Assembly (NCBI RefSeq): GCF_003576645.1
Contig: NC_044930.1
Location: 5,754,711-5,818,710, forward strand
Reading direction: 5' to 3'
From: Ipomoea triloba
Lineage: Eukaryota; Streptophyta; Magnoliopsida; Solanales; Convolvulaceae
Length of the DNA: 64,000 nt
In this document: positions 34,491-46,903 of the stretch, in pieces
Position numbering within the stretch: position 1 is the first letter of the stretch
Layout: every line of letters starts with the position of its first letter
Notes under the pieces: generated by a model
What the model saw: the letters and a program-made list of their open reading frames with translations, nothing else
Told to the model about the DNA's origin: nothing
The model's database searches: none
Made by a program: the position numbers and the translations under genes

Positions 34491-34777
34491 TCCTGTTTGG
34501 TAAATTATCAGCCTATCAGCCAATTTTGACTTATTTGACCACTATTAGTTGTTTGGTTAATAAGCTTTTTGTAACTCCAAAATGCTAAAATTCAAAAGGC
34601 TACTCAAAGCAGCCTTTTCAATTAGCTTTTTGAGAAAAGAAATTATACCAAACAGCTATCAGCTAACAGCTAATTTATCAAACAACTTTCTACAATCAGC
34701 TAATATTATCAACAAATCATACCTTCTAACCCAAACAGCCAACCCAATCAGCCAACAACCATTTACCAAACAGGGCC
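34491..34777. mobile_element. hAT-like MITE
   Basis: Inverted ends TCCTGTTTGGTAAATTATCA and (reverse) GGCCCTGTTTGGTAAATGGT. The AT-rich interior is made of repeated CAGCTAA/TTAGCTG-type text shared with 6685, 52177 and the remnant at 3777. The superfamily call is from the terminal sequence; no clean 8-bp target duplication was seen. Confidence 0.68.
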
Positions 34778-36984
34778 ATAGTGTTTTACCTAAAAAAAAT
34801 GTTTGATTATTACTTATGTGGCTATGTTGAGTATAAACTAATATACAAAATAATAAGTGCAAAGTAAAAGTCGCATTAAGAATATCATGTGGAACTACCT
34901 CGATCAAAAAAGCATTGACAAAAATTAAAAACTTAAACTTATGACTATACAAGTAAAAGGAGTCATGTCCACCGACTTTATCTTTTTTTCGGCCATTCTT
35001 AAATCTTAATAACACATTCTTTTTTGAGTAATGGGGAAAACCCCACATTGTCTTATGTCCTTGGTAAAGGACCACAAAAGGGTAATTAAACCAGTTTAGA
35101 CTGATCGACTTAAATTAAAAAGACCAATAAATTGCTGAAACATTACCAAGCCATGACCAACTTGATTATAAAAATTATATTATATTGTCACATGTTTCAC
35201 GTACGCCTTTTTCTTACTCTGTAAAGCCTAGGCGTTAAATTATAGTTTTAGAATATATGCAATTCTAGTACAAGAACGACAAGTATAGACATATATTTCA
35301 TATATTCCTGCGGGCACAGAAGTCCCACAAGAGAATGGTCATCTTCTACAGCTATACCCACACTGAAAAAGAAAAAAAGAGAAAGAAATAAATAAATTTA
35401 TATTCCTATAACCCTATTTCAGTCCCCTAGGGAGTTGAATTCCGACCATAAAAGAAAAAACGAGCACGAATACCAAAACGTATATGGCACCAAAAACATA
35501 TGCACTAATAACACAAAAAAAGACAGCGTCAACGCAACTGCATGCTTATTGTGGTCGGGAGCGCCGCAATTATATTGCTGGTGTGAATAACGTCGGATGC
35601 AAAATACAATGATGCAAACGTTGTCTCAGTCATTAATTGGCTCTCAAGTGTTGATGAGATTAGGAAGAATTTGGCGACCCAAGATTATATTGCACGAGTT
35701 GGTTGGATGTGATATTGATACAAGGATCAGTCATTGTGGGCATTAGCTTTTCAGACGAATCAAGTTCTTATTGTCACTCATATGATGGTTACTACTCCAA
35801 ACAAATCTCACATACAATAATAACCTAACCTAGCTGGAATAGCGAGTGGAAAATGACACAGAATTTCATGGAACGAGTAAAACTCCTGTCAGGTTGTCAT
35901 GTTATCCATATTGTAATTTTCGTATGATAGAAGTAAAAGAAATAATTAATAAAAGTAGTGACTCACATTTTTTTTAATAAATAAATCAGAACAAGCTAGA
36001 TAAGTTGACAGTAAAAAAACAGGAGTACATGTAGTATTACTCTTAGCAATTAAGTTGACCTCGCTATCAATTATAGTGCTCATGGAATATGAAATTATAC
36101 TTCTGATTCACATTATTGGTTAGAGCAAACTAAAAGTCTAAAGTCCGTGTTATTGTAGTGTTACTTATGCATCCTATGCTATCACATGCGGCACAGAATA
36201 TATGCCAAGAAAATGTAGTTCACAATTAACCATTTGTTTTGATAAATTCTTTTAGACAATGGCATGGGGGATCAGGTTTCTTGCCATGCAAATGTTCTCT
36301 ACAGATGTGTGCAGCAGAAGCTAAGGCTTAACCCTTCAGTGTTGAGGGAGTTTTTAAACTCCTTTATGTAGCTAAATGGTCCAGGGATATGATGGCATTA
36401 ATTTACACGTGTCATTAATACCTCGACCCTAAATATGATCACATCAGATAGGTACTTTTCGAGCAAAGTACTGACTTCAATAATTCACAGTTTAAGCGTG
36501 TGAGGGCTCCAAAGAAGAATATCTACGTGTCTATGAATCAAAAAACAAGAATATTACATAATAGTCCGAGTCCGACATATCTTTACGATACAAAAGACTG
36601 TATATATAGTCTTGATACGGTCTAATGTAATTAGAAATGCCTTCCTAATAATTAAAGTAGAATAATGTTAAAATATTTGGTGTTGGATATATCCTCAAGC
36701 ATTAATCAGTGAATGGAAACAAAGGATTGGAGGAAGCTGTGAGGACATATCCTAGTCCCCGGCCTATAAACAAATATGGTCGACACACACATATATGTAA
36801 TGTTTTTAGGACCATTATTATTATATGGCAACTTTGTTGATCATGAATTGAAAAATAAAAAGTGGGATGTAATTTTGTGAATGGATGCTATATTCTCCTC
36901 ATACTAAGGACCAAGGGCCACTCTAATGAAAGGAATCGCAACTTTTTTTCAATCTCAATCATTGTCAAGAAAAATAGTTTTTGA
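34778..36984. other. Intergenic DNA, no gene seen
   Basis: No convincing coding region. The segment about 35520-35760 is less AT-rich and could be a decayed transposon or gene fragment, but it has no open frame with recognisable similarity. Confidence 0.4.
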
Positions 36985-37246
36985 GTTAATATCCGATTTG
37001 GTCTTTTGACTATTAGGATTTCATCATTTTGGTCATCGACTTTCAAACTTTCTCAATTCCATCTCCAACTATTTAATTTTTTACTTAAGATAATCTTTTG
37101 TCCAAACCAAAATAGCCTTTTTAGGACCATTTTGGTCAACAATTGCATAACTAGGATGAAATTGAGCAAGCTAAGTTTTGACCGTTGAAAACCAAAATAG
37201 TGAAATCATAATAGTGGAGAGACCAAATAAGGTATTTTTGTTAATT
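36985..37246. mobile_element. Small foldback element upstream of the NPF gene
   Basis: Left end GTTAATATCCGATTTGGTC, CATTTTGGTCATCGACTTTC. Right end in reverse TTAACAAAAATACCTTATTTGGTC, TATTTTGGTTTTCAACGGTC. This is an imperfect inverted repeat of about 262 bp, of the same style as the MULE-like foldbacks at 16546 and 28487. It ends about 90 bp before the NPF TATA box, so it may bound or modify that promoter. Confidence 0.6.
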
Positions 37247-37337
37247 TGCTCACAATTCTTGTGCCCCACCAAACAAATTTTGTCAATTCAAACTTTAGTT
37301 GTAGTAGTGGACTAAATGGATTCCTTATTCTTTCCCC

Positions 37338-37345
37338 TATATAAG
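37338..37345 (+). promoter_or_regulatory. TATA box of the NPF gene
   Basis: TATATAAG lies 152 bp before the ATG at 37490. The inferred leader contains two copies of ACACAGCTTCAACC (about 37358 and 37394). Confidence 0.65.
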
Positions 37346-37489
37346 AACACCAAGCCACACAGCTTCAACCACCACCAGAAACCGTTCACTACACACAGCT
37401 TCAACCCCCACCTAAAAACCATTTAGTACTCCCAGAAAAAACACATATCCTCTCCTTCTCTGCTACTACCTTGAACTACTTCAAACATC

Positions 37490-40117
37490 ATGGATAAGAC
37501 AAATGCAGAGATGAATCGCGGCCAGATTGGAGAAGAAGAAGGCGAAATCGATAACCAAAAATGGGTTTGTGATTCTTCCCTTGATCACAAAGGCAGAGTT
37601 CCTCTTCGCGCCTCCACGGGTGTCTGGAAGGCCTCTCTTTTCATCATTGGTAAGGACTAACAAATTTCATATCCAAAAGTTTTGAGCTTTTTTAGTTTCA
37701 GGGCAAAACAAGAACACTCTATAATATAATCCAGTGTAGTCTCAAGCTGATATGCTGTGCTTAGATAAGATCAAATATGTTGTGTAAAAGTAGGGAAATC
37801 TGGAAAGTATATATGTCTCAGTTAAAGTAACTAGAAGTGGGAATTATATACTGATTAATATATTATAATATATGGTTGAAAATGTTACTAGGTGGAGCAA
37901 TATGCAAACTTTACAAAAAGTGTAGCACCTTAATGATTCCAGAATACTGCTACTTTGTTCTTGATTTCTATTCATTCAAATGGAATGAATGATATGGCGA
38001 CTAACTAACTTTATGTTGAATTTGTTGCTTGCAGTGATTGAATTCGCGGAGCGTTTGAGTTATTTCGGGATAGCATCAAGTTTGATCATATACTTGACCA
38101 AGATTATCCATCAAGATCTGAAAACAGCAGCCAAGAATGTGAATTATTGGACTGGTGTTACCACTCTGATGCCCCTGTTTGGAGGGTTCTTAGCTGATGC
38201 ATGCTTAGGCCGATTCTCTACTGTTCTTGCTTCCTCCATTGTCTACCTCCTGGTAATCTCAACTTCTTTTAAACCCCGTCTTCTAACAATAGCTGACAAA
38301 GGATTACAAGAAAGTAAACCAGTTTTGCCCAGCAGTCTGACTAAGTTGGCTGGGTTGCCTGCTTTGACTGGAATATGTATATACATTCTTAAACAAGAAC
38401 ACATTTATTTACTATTTTTGTTGTTTTGCTGTGGAGACAGGGCTTGCTTCTTTTGACAATGTCAAGGGTAATCCCAAGCTTGAAGCCATGTGAAGGTGAT
38501 GTTTGTGGTGGACGAGGAAAGGTGCACGAGACCATATTCTTCCTGGCGATTTACTTGATATCAATTGGGACAGGAGGGCACAAGCCATCACTGGAGAGCT
38601 TTGGAGCTGATCAGTTTGATGATGATCACGCAGGAGAGAGAAAGAAGAAAATGTCTTTCTTCAATTGGTGGAACTTTGGGCTCTGCTCGGGTTTATTGAT
38701 GGGTGTGACGTTGATAGTTTACGTGCAAGATCATGTTAGCTGGGCTTTAGCAGACGTAATTCTCAGTGGTGTAATGGGGTTTAGTATAGTGATCTTCTGT
38801 GTTGGCAGGCCGGTTTACCGTTTCAGGAAGGCTGCTGGGAGCCCCTTGACGCCATTGTTGCAGGTGCTTGTAGCTGCAATTAGAAAGAGGAATCTTGATT
38901 GCCCTTCTAATCATGGCCAGTTATATGAAGTCCCGAAATCAGAATATGCTCGGGGGAGGCTTCTCTGTCACACCAGAAAACTCAAGTACTAAACAAGATT
39001 CTTGTCCCCTTTTTTTTTCAATATTCTAACCCCTTGTCAGTACACTCTGTGCACAAGGGGTCTACATTTCATCTGACCAGTCAAGATCATCTAATAAGAC
39101 TTTAGGATGATCTGCACATTTGATTGGTCAAAATCTTTCAATGATCTCTTAGATTTTAATAAGATTTGAATTTTCACCCTGTTGATGAAACAAGACTTTA
39201 AGGTTGTCTCAGTTTTTCAATTATTTGATTAATGTTTCTGTGTTTGGATTTTAAGGTTTTTTGACAAAGCTGCAATCGTGGAAGACAAAGCTGGGTCATC
39301 AAATCCATGGAGGCTAGCAACCGTGACGAAAGTGGAGGAGATGAAGCTGGTGATCAACATGGTTCCCATTTGGGTAACCACTTTGCCGTTCGGCATGTGC
39401 GTGGCTCAAGCCGCGACGTTCTTCATCAAGCAAGGCGCCACGTTGGACCGGAAGATCATCAACGGCTTCGAGATCCCGCCGGCGACGATCTACTCGCTGG
39501 CAGCCATCGGAATGATTATTTCCGTCGCAATCTACGACAGAATCCTCGTACCCGTCCTGAGAAAAGCCACAGGGAACGAGCGGGGGCTCACCATTCTCCA
39601 GAGAATCGGGATCGGGATGATATTCTCCGTCACGACCATGGCCGTGGCAGCACTAGTGGAACGAAAGAGACTACATTTCGTCCGAGAAAACGCAACCTCG
39701 GACTCCATGAGCGTCTTCTGGCTGGCCCCACAGTTCCTGATCATCGGAATCGGAGACGGGTTCGCGCTAGTGGGGTTACAGGAGTACTTTTACGATCAAG
39801 TTCCAGACTCGATGCGAAGCCTGGGCATCGCGTTCTATCTCAGCGTCAACGGGGCGGCGAATTTCCTCAGCAGCCTGCTGATCACGGTGGTGGACAACGT
39901 GACAGGGAAGAATGGGCGGAGCTGGTTCGGGAAGGACCTGAACAGTAGCCGGCTGGACTACTTTTACTGGCTGATGGGAGGCATCACGGCAGCGAATTTG
40001 TGCGTTTACGTCTTAGTGGCCAGGAATTATACTTACAAGAATGTGCAAAGCAAGACGACAATGGCGGTGGCCGATTGCGATGATGCTGATGATGGTGGTC
40101 GTGGCGCAATGGTCTAA
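37490..40117 (+). CDS. NPF (PTR/NRT1) family proton-coupled transporter, NPF5-like
   Basis: Four exons, 37490-37649, 38035-38252, 38441-38985 and 39256-40117, encode 594 aa, typical for the family. All junctions are GT-AG and in phase. The protein is a 12-helix major facilitator of the NRT1/PTR (NPF) family. It has the proton-coupling ExxER motif (E56-FA-E59-R60) in helix 1, ADACLGRF after helix 2, SIGTGGHKPSLESFGADQFD after helix 4, a hydrophilic central loop, and FYDQVPDSMRSLG near helix 10. The motif LLTMSRVIPSLKPC is common in the NPF5 group. Family members move nitrate, peptides or specialised metabolites across the plasma or vacuolar membrane. The substrate cannot be read from sequence. 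The last exon is GC-rich compared with the first three. An AATAAA follows at 40132-40137. Confidence 0.94.
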
Positions 40118-40137
40118 TTTAATTACTTCATAATAAA

Positions 40138-41076
40138 ATCCTTAGCTTACTTGTGTTTTATTCAGTATATATATAATTGTATGTGGTGTTAGCTTTGTCT
40201 AAAATTAAATTAAATCTCAGAAGTTTAGAGGTTTAGTATAGTTGGTTCGATTGACATAAAAGTCATGATTGGAAATTTGGAGGGCACCACCAAACAAGTG
40301 TGACTTTATGATTAGACTGGTGAAGCTAGGATCACCTAAATTTATTATAAAAAAAAAAATCTCATAAGCCTAAAGTCAACAATTTGTCAAATAATAGACT
40401 GTCTCTATCTTTTTTTAAAAAAATAAAAAATTCTAGATATAATATATGCAACACTAAAATTGACTAATGCTATATTTATTCAGTAATATTTTCTCACTTT
40501 TAAAAGTGAGTCATACTTTCAAGTTATCAAATATGTAATTTCTTTACTATGTCTATCAACCTTTTTGTTGTAACTTGAAAGCTTTCAAGCCACAATCTAA
40601 AAATGAAATCCACATCAACTTGCAACACTAAAACTTTTCGGTATAAATACAGTCTAACTATAATAATATCGCATTTTAGAAAAGTCTATGTCATTTTGAT
40701 GTAAAACTTTGAGTAATTAGTCAACATTCAACGATCATGACTCATGAGTGAAACTAGATTACTTCAAAGTTCAAACCTTATTCTCATCAGCAACTTATTT
40801 TCTTGTACATTTATAAATTAATTCTAATTTTATTGTTTCTTTTTAAAAAACAAATTTAATATTTTGAGTCAATATTTAACTTAATTATTAATATAAATGT
40901 AATAAGTTTAAAACTCCCCAACCGCCAGCAACCTGCATTATCATGTTAAACACAGGAATTAGGAATTAGGATGTAAACTTGATGGAATTGAACAAATATT
41001 TTAGTAATAACTATTTGTCTTGAAGAGTTGAAGTGAATCCATGGAACATTAAATAGTATTACGGTCCCCCATCCAT
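40138..41076. other. Intergenic DNA between the NPF and GLOX genes
   Basis: About 0.9 kb of AT-rich sequence with no coding region or clear transposon. It holds the NPF 3' flank and the GLOX promoter. Confidence 0.5.
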
Positions 41077-41083
41077 TATAAAG
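41077..41083 (+). promoter_or_regulatory. TATA box of the GLOX gene
   Basis: TATAAAG lies 63 bp before the ATG at 41140, indicating a short 5' leader of about 30 nt. Confidence 0.65.
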
Positions 41084-41139
41084 CATATGATTCTCAAGTA
41101 GCATAGTATAGCAGAGCAGAGAGATACTCTGACACAACC

Positions 41140-42753
41140 ATGATTTGTGTTTCTACTAAGTTTGTTGTTCTGGTCCTCATCTATGTTATCCACTCTATCA
41201 CATGTCCAGCACGTGGCACCCTCCCCGGCACTTGGGAGCTCCTTGTCCCTAACGCCGGCATTGCCTCCATGCACACCGCCGTCACCCACTACAACACCGT
41301 CGTCCTCCTCGACCGCACAAACATCGGCCCTTCCAAAATCCGCCTCCCCGCTCACCGTTGCCGCAACGACCCCAACGAACCCATTTTGAAAAAAGACTGT
41401 TTTGCCCACTCCGTCGTCCTCGACCTCAAAACCAACGCTATCCGCCCGCTAGAGATCCTCACCGACACGTGGTGCTCCTCCGGCCAGTTCCTCCCCGACG
41501 GCACTCTCCTCCAGACCGGCGGCGACCTCGAGGGGTTCCGGAAAATCCGGAAGTTTTTTCCGTGTAATGCGTCGTCGTTTTGCGATTGGGTGGAGCTTAA
41601 AGACGTCCAGCTCGCCGAAGGGCGGTGGTATGCTACTAATCAAAGACTCCCCGACGGCCGTGTTATTATTGTCGGTGGCAGGGGGGCCCACAGCGTGGAG
41701 TTTTTTCCTCCCCAAAACGGCGCCGTTCCTTTGCCTTTCCTCGGGGAAGTTGAGGATGACCAATTGGATAATCTTTACCCTTACGTTCACTTACTCCCAA
41801 ACGGCCATCTTTTCATCTTCGCTAATACTAAGGCGGTAATGTATGATTATGTAAAGAATGTATTTGTCAGAGATTTTCCGGTGCTCGACGGCGGCCCCCG
41901 GAACTATCCCTCCGCCGGGTCGTCGGCGATGCTCGCGCTTACCGGGGATTATTCCTCTGCTTCTATTGTAATCTGCGGCGGAGCGGAATACGGGTCGTAT
42001 TTACAGCATATTACGGATAGTCCGGCCCATACAAGCTGCGGGCGGATCGAGGCCACCGGGTCGGACCCGGTTTGGGAAATGGAGGATATGCCGTTCCCGA
42101 GGATTATGGGGGACATGGTAATGCTCCCCACCGGAGATGTCATGATCATCAATGGCGCAATGAAAGGTACCCAAGGTTTCGGAATGGCTTCCAACCCGGT
42201 TTTGAACCCGGTTCTATATCGACCCGATGAGCCCGTGGGGCTCCGGTTTATGACTCTGAATCCGGGTACGGTGCCCAGGATGTACCACTCCACCGCCAAC
42301 CTATTACCCGACGGTAGAATCTTGCTCGCCGGAAGCAACCCGCACGTGTTCTACACGTTCAAAGGCGACTTCCCGACGGAACTAAAAATTGAAGCATTCT
42401 CGCCGGAGTATTTATCAACCGACAGGGCGAATCTTCGGCCTGTCCTGGTGGATTTACCGGAGAAAGTGGCGTTCGGAGAGCAATTTGAGGCAATTGTGAC
42501 GGTGGAATTGCCGGTGGTTGGTATCGTGGAGGTGAATTTCGCCAGCGCACCATTCGCAACCCACTCGTTCTCTCAAGGACAACGGCTAGTTAAGGCGGCG
42601 GTGTCAAGTGCTATCCCTAAGGGCGCCGGTAAGTACAAGATATGCTGCACGGCGCCGCCGAACGGGAACGTGGCACCGCCGGGATATTACATGGTTTTTG
42701 CCGTAAACCAAGGAGTACCTAGCGTGGCACGGTGGGTCCAAGTAACCGCTTAA
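41140..42753 (+). CDS. Aldehyde oxidase GLOX-like (glyoxal oxidase), secreted copper-radical enzyme
   Basis: A single exon of 537 aa. Residues 1 to about 25 are a signal peptide, so the enzyme is secreted to the wall or apoplast. A glyoxal-oxidase N-terminal kelch-like propeller (about 35-430) is followed by a DUF1929/galactose-oxidase-type C-terminal domain (about 433-537). The active-site residues of copper-radical oxidases can be placed: C112 in DTWCSSG and Y164 in GRWYATN (the Cys-Tyr cofactor pair), Y382-H383 in RMYHSTANLLPDG, and H475 in FATHSFSQGQR. Such enzymes oxidise aldehydes to acids and release hydrogen peroxide. Plant GLOX proteins are linked to pollen development and defence. 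All catalytic residues being present argues for an active enzyme. The coding region is markedly GC-rich and intronless. Several other open frames across it are shadows. Confidence 0.95.
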   Translation: MICVSTKFVVLVLIYVIHSITCPARGTLPGTWELLVPNAGIASMHTAVTHYNTVVLLDRTNIGPSKIRLPAHRCRNDPNEPILKKDCFAHSVVLDLKTNAIRPLEILTDTWCSSGQFLPDGTLLQTGGDLEGFRKIRKFFPCNASSFCDWVELKDVQLAEGRWYATNQRLPDGRVIIVGGRGAHSVEFFPPQNGAVPLPFLGEVEDDQLDNLYPYVHLLPNGHLFIFANTKAVMYDYVKNVFVRDFPVLDGGPRNYPSAGSSAMLALTGDYSSASIVICGGAEYGSYLQHITDSPAHTSCGRIEATGSDPVWEMEDMPFPRIMGDMVMLPTGDVMIINGAMKGTQGFGMASNPVLNPVLYRPDEPVGLRFMTLNPGTVPRMYHSTANLLPDGRILLAGSNPHVFYTFKGDFPTELKIEAFSPEYLSTDRANLRPVLVDLPEKVAFGEQFEAIVTVELPVVGIVEVNFASAPFATHSFSQGQRLVKAAVSSAIPKGAGKYKICCTAPPNGNVAPPGYYMVFAVNQGVPSVARWVQVTA

Positions 42754-45700
42754 TTGGATATTTTTCTCATAAAATTATCCTAGCTACCATTAGTTTTAAT
42801 CTCCTTTGTCATTTTCAAACATTTAAATAAGTTAAGTAGTAGTATTCAAAAAAAAAAAAAAAATAAGTTAAGTAGTAACTAATCATTCTTTAGATTTTGT
42901 AATCTTGAAAATTGTAAATTTGCTTCATTTAATTTTGTTATAATCTCCTTTCCCAGTCCTTTAATTCTTTGACTATGTTTCAACGTAGTATCTGTTCATA
43001 ACTACTTGCTCGAACCCACCCCCTCCCATGTGAGGATGAAACTGGGTGTCATTAGATCACAAGATCTTTGACCATTTATTTCATTTTATATCTCTCGTTC
43101 AATTATTAAAATTTGATTTGAATTATTTATAATTTATAGTATACTTATTAATTTATATTGAATTTAAGTAAACAGCAATTTATTCTGAAGCTGAAGTCTG
43201 TGTCAAATGTCAACATTCCTGCCCTGCTGGGAGCCTGAAATGGACACTCTTAGCTTCTTCAATCTTTACAATACTTTAGCATAAATTATATATCAAGTGG
43301 AAGAAATAATGTTTATTTCTAATTCTTAAAAAATTAAATTTTGTGGGCACATATATCTTTGCTTATGCAACAAATTAAATATTATATATAATCATTCTCA
43401 CAAATTAATTAATTGTTCATAACATCGTTCCAATTTAAATAAAAATCTGTAAAAGACTAGATAACACTACACATATCAAACCTTTTGTATTAAATCAATC
43501 AAAGTTATGCTTTTTTCTTTTCTTCAGATAATATATTTTAAATTCTAATAGCAATATTCCATCTTCATCATATGACAATTTTAAAAAAAGTTTTTAAAGT
43601 GTGAAAAATAATTGGACCACCTTGGAACTTAGGCACCTAGCGATGGCCATGTTCTAACAATAAAGCATACAATAGGCATGGATTTAAAAACAAAGCTAAC
43701 GACAATAATACAATATAATATAATATAATGGATGGACATAATTTAATGTGAGAACCAATCCATGTGTACTGTTACGTTCATATGTTTTTATTATTATTTA
43801 TTATTATTATTATTTTATTTTTTTTTGGTCTTTACAATGAGAATAAGTTAATTGGCGATTAGCAAATTTAGTTTAGTACTGAGTATATATATGTTAAGGG
43901 ATGATTAATTGAGCTAACTCACTAATCAGTGCTTCTAAAAAAAAAGGGACAAATTTAAACGAATTAAATTAAAGTTGAATATAATATAAATCATGATGTT
44001 TTTGAACATGAAGTGATGAAACACATTGTCAATGAATTTGTAAGCGTACAAAGCCGAATTAAAATATTTCAAGAGGCGATTTTATTAAAACAAAAAGTTA
44101 ATGAAGTAAGTATTAGTTTTTTTTTTTTTTAAATTTAATTAAAAACTGAAAAACAATTCAATGTAGAATTGGTAAGAAAGCAAACTAAAATATTGAAATA
44201 ATAATTGATGGAACTAATTTGATTCGAGATTGGTGTTTAATTGTTTATAATTTTATATGCATTTGTAGAAAAGAAAAATTATAAATTAAGGTAAACAAGA
44301 CACATGAGTTTTAACGTGCATGAAAATCGAAATCATAAAAATTACAAGCGTTTTAGGCTATACCTATGCAAATTATACCATGTTTTGGAGCATGCTGGCG
44401 AATCATGTACATTGCAGTGTTCGTGTTAGGAATTGAATAACATAGAGTTCGTCTTGATGTGGAGTTATAACGCTTGATCACTTTCTTAGCTTCTTAGATT
44501 GTGGCTGGAGGATTCAGTTCATAGATAGTTATCGACATTCATGCATGATACTATTCACGTGGTGATTTAATGACAATTACTATACGGTGAATAATACAGA
44601 GTTATGAGCTTTCATGGTAGAACAATGGTAAAATATAATAATAGGAATAATGGTGATTTATGATATATAATGATGGTATAAGTGTGGAGTAATACTGTAC
44701 AAATGTCGATATTAGTGATTTTATAATAACTAGTTTGACTAGATACATTTCATGATTCCAAATTTATGTTTGTCTTTTAATTGAGTGGGATATTATCTCT
44801 TCAATAATAAATAATAAAATATAATGAAATATTGATGAAGATAAAATAATCTTAGCGCAATAAGAAGAATTTAGAGATAACTAATAGGAAATGATAATTA
44901 TATTTTAAGAATATGAACCATTTTTCTATAGCAAATTCTTTTCTATTATTTTCATGAGTATATTTAAAGAGTTAAAGTGGTTTGATATTTATTGGTAACC
45001 TAGTGATATTATATGATTAACCCCATGCTAGTGAGTAGTGACTTCATATATATATCCTTATTAAGGACCACATCTTTTATTGCTACCGACATTATCATTT
45101 TTTTTTTCAGCTCATAGCTAGCTAGCTAGCTCAACACTATATAAATATTCCGTTCAACAAAGTAACTTTCCTTATAGTAGGTTCTTATAGTTTAAAAATA
45201 AGATTCCATATCAAGACTTACCGGTAGATAAGTCAAACAAGCGATTTCAACATGTAACCGTATTAACAAACTATCAATCATTATATCATATTACCATGTC
45301 ATATAACTTACATTATTAATATATTAAATATTCATTTTAAATACATTAAATATACTATATATTTTTTTAAAATTTATTATTTGTATATTGAAGGTTAATT
45401 ACTTGATATAATATCAAATAATAAAATTTTAATATATTAAAAAAGAACATTTATTCATAATCAACCGTATAATTTGTCACAAATATAAATTATTCAAAAG
45501 CAGTTAGAAATTAAAAGTTTTCGATCGAAAAGAGATATATACGTGTGTACGTGCGCATGCTTGTGTGTGTAAGTATTGTTAATACTGATTAAGAAATTAA
45601 ATAGAAGATTATAATAATTTAATTGATATAATTAAACTTTTTAAAGTTCGTTCATCTAATTACCTTTTTGTCAAAAGTTAGAGAATCTATTTGGCTATTT

Positions 45701-46057
45701 TTCCTTATAATGTTTTGGGAAAAGGGTCAAATAGCTCGAGCTTTACCTAGAAAGTCAACTAGAACCTTTAACCTTTTAAAGTTGCAATAAAATCCGTCAA
45801 CATTTTATTGTGGTGCAATGACGTCCAAAAATCAGTTAGTGACTTGTGATAGCAGGTCACTAAGGCTCTGACAACCCTTCAACACTATTTCTGGTCGCTT
45901 CTCCGGTTTCTTCTATTGTGCACGCAATCATTAGGATAAATTGTTAAATATGCCCTTGAACTTCACCTAAAAAATCAATTAAACCCTTAAACTTTAAAAA
46001 GTTACAATTAAACCTATCAACATTTTATTTTGATGATGAGGAGGAGTTAACACAAAT
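42754..46057. other. Intergenic DNA, no gene seen
   Basis: About 3.3 kb of AT-rich sequence. It includes a SINE (42986-43073), an ATT-type microsatellite (about 43790-43815), AGCTAGCTAGCTAGCT (about 45114-45130), and two related direct segments with CAACATTTTATT (about 45798 and 46018). No coding region was found. Confidence 0.5.
42986..43073 (-). repeat. SINE (family 1), short copy
   Basis: On the minus strand: A box GTGATCTAATGACACC, B box GGTTCGAGC (to about 43009), tail GTAGTTATGAACAGATAC. It is the closest relative of the copy at 16238-16390 but lacks about 55 bp between the B box and the tail. Confidence 0.65.
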
Positions 46058-46562
46058 TAGTAGTATGTTATAAACCATGGTCTACCATACACATTGTGTA
46101 TTATTGATTATGTACTTATAGCTAACATATTATGTATATTTAGTTAGCATATTATATACAATACTTGTAAATAAATTAAAAGTATATAATATATTAGCTG
46201 CAGATATATAATATATTAACTTAAAACAAGTACATAATCTGTTAACTGAAAGCATATAGTATGCAATTATTATTTCACGGACCATGGTTCACATAGCTGT
46301 GTGGACCATAAAAAAAGTACATTTTTAATATACTAAAAATTCATTATTTTTGTACATAAATTACATTATTTGAGTACTGAAATTACATTATTTTGAACAT
46401 TATCAAATAATGTATATTTATTACACATATAATATACTTTTAGTATATTAAAAATGCATCTTATATTTATGGTCCACAGAAAAATTTTGCTAACATGTTA
46501 ACTGTAGGTACATAATCTGAACCGTATAATGTGCATGGTGAATCTTAGTCCATGATATAACG
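46058..46562. mobile_element. 22-bp-repeat foldback containing a second nested copy
   Basis: Outer ends GTTATAAACCATGGTCTACC and (reverse) GTTATATCATGGACTAAG with an interior of ATTATGTAYWTWTAGYTARCAT-like units at 22 bp. A second member of the family is nested at 46264-46489: left CAATTATTATTTCACGGACC, palindrome ..GGTTCACATAGCTGTGTGGACC, units TACATTATTTGAGTACTG at 22 bp, right end ATGGTCCACAG...ATTTTG. It ends just before the carrier promoter. Confidence 0.65.
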
Positions 46563-46576
46563 AAGAGTTAATTACC

Positions 46577-46813
46577 GGCCCAAAAAAAATTATACATCGT
46601 AGGCCGAACAGGTCGATGGCCCCAAAAATGAACATTGTAGGCCCGAAACGCGGCTTTATTAACCAAGGCCCACCAAGAAGAAAAGAAGACCATAAAAAAG
46701 AAGAAGAAGAAGAACAAAAAAAAAAGAATATTCGGCAAGATGTCTGAATGTCTTGTATTTAGAATTGGTAAAGAGCATTTAACAAAACCTCCTTAGGGTT
46801 TTCCCTAGGGTTT
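46577..46813 (+). promoter_or_regulatory. Site II and telo-box motifs of the carrier promoter
   Basis: GGCCCA occurs at about 46577 and 46665 (site II, TGGGCC in reverse), and a telo-box-like CTAGGGTTTAA at about 46805-46813, roughly 95 bp before the ATG. Upstream GGCCC-rich text (46595-46640) adds partial sites. Confidence 0.55.
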
Positions 46814-46903
46814 AACACTTCCCTGCCCCCGGAAACGAAATTTCTCAGCGAAGATCAAATGTGAAATTTCTTCAAATTTCAAATTTTATAGTGCAAAAAG
46901 ACG

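Noticed and set aside
39307..39948. 213-aa plus-strand frame
   Set aside because: Alternative frame of the GC-rich last exon of the NPF transporter; Arg/Gly/His-rich with no family resemblance.
41358..42559. Several frames on both strands over the GLOX gene
   Set aside because: Shadows of a GC-rich intronless gene. The 537-aa frame has the full copper-oxidase signature.
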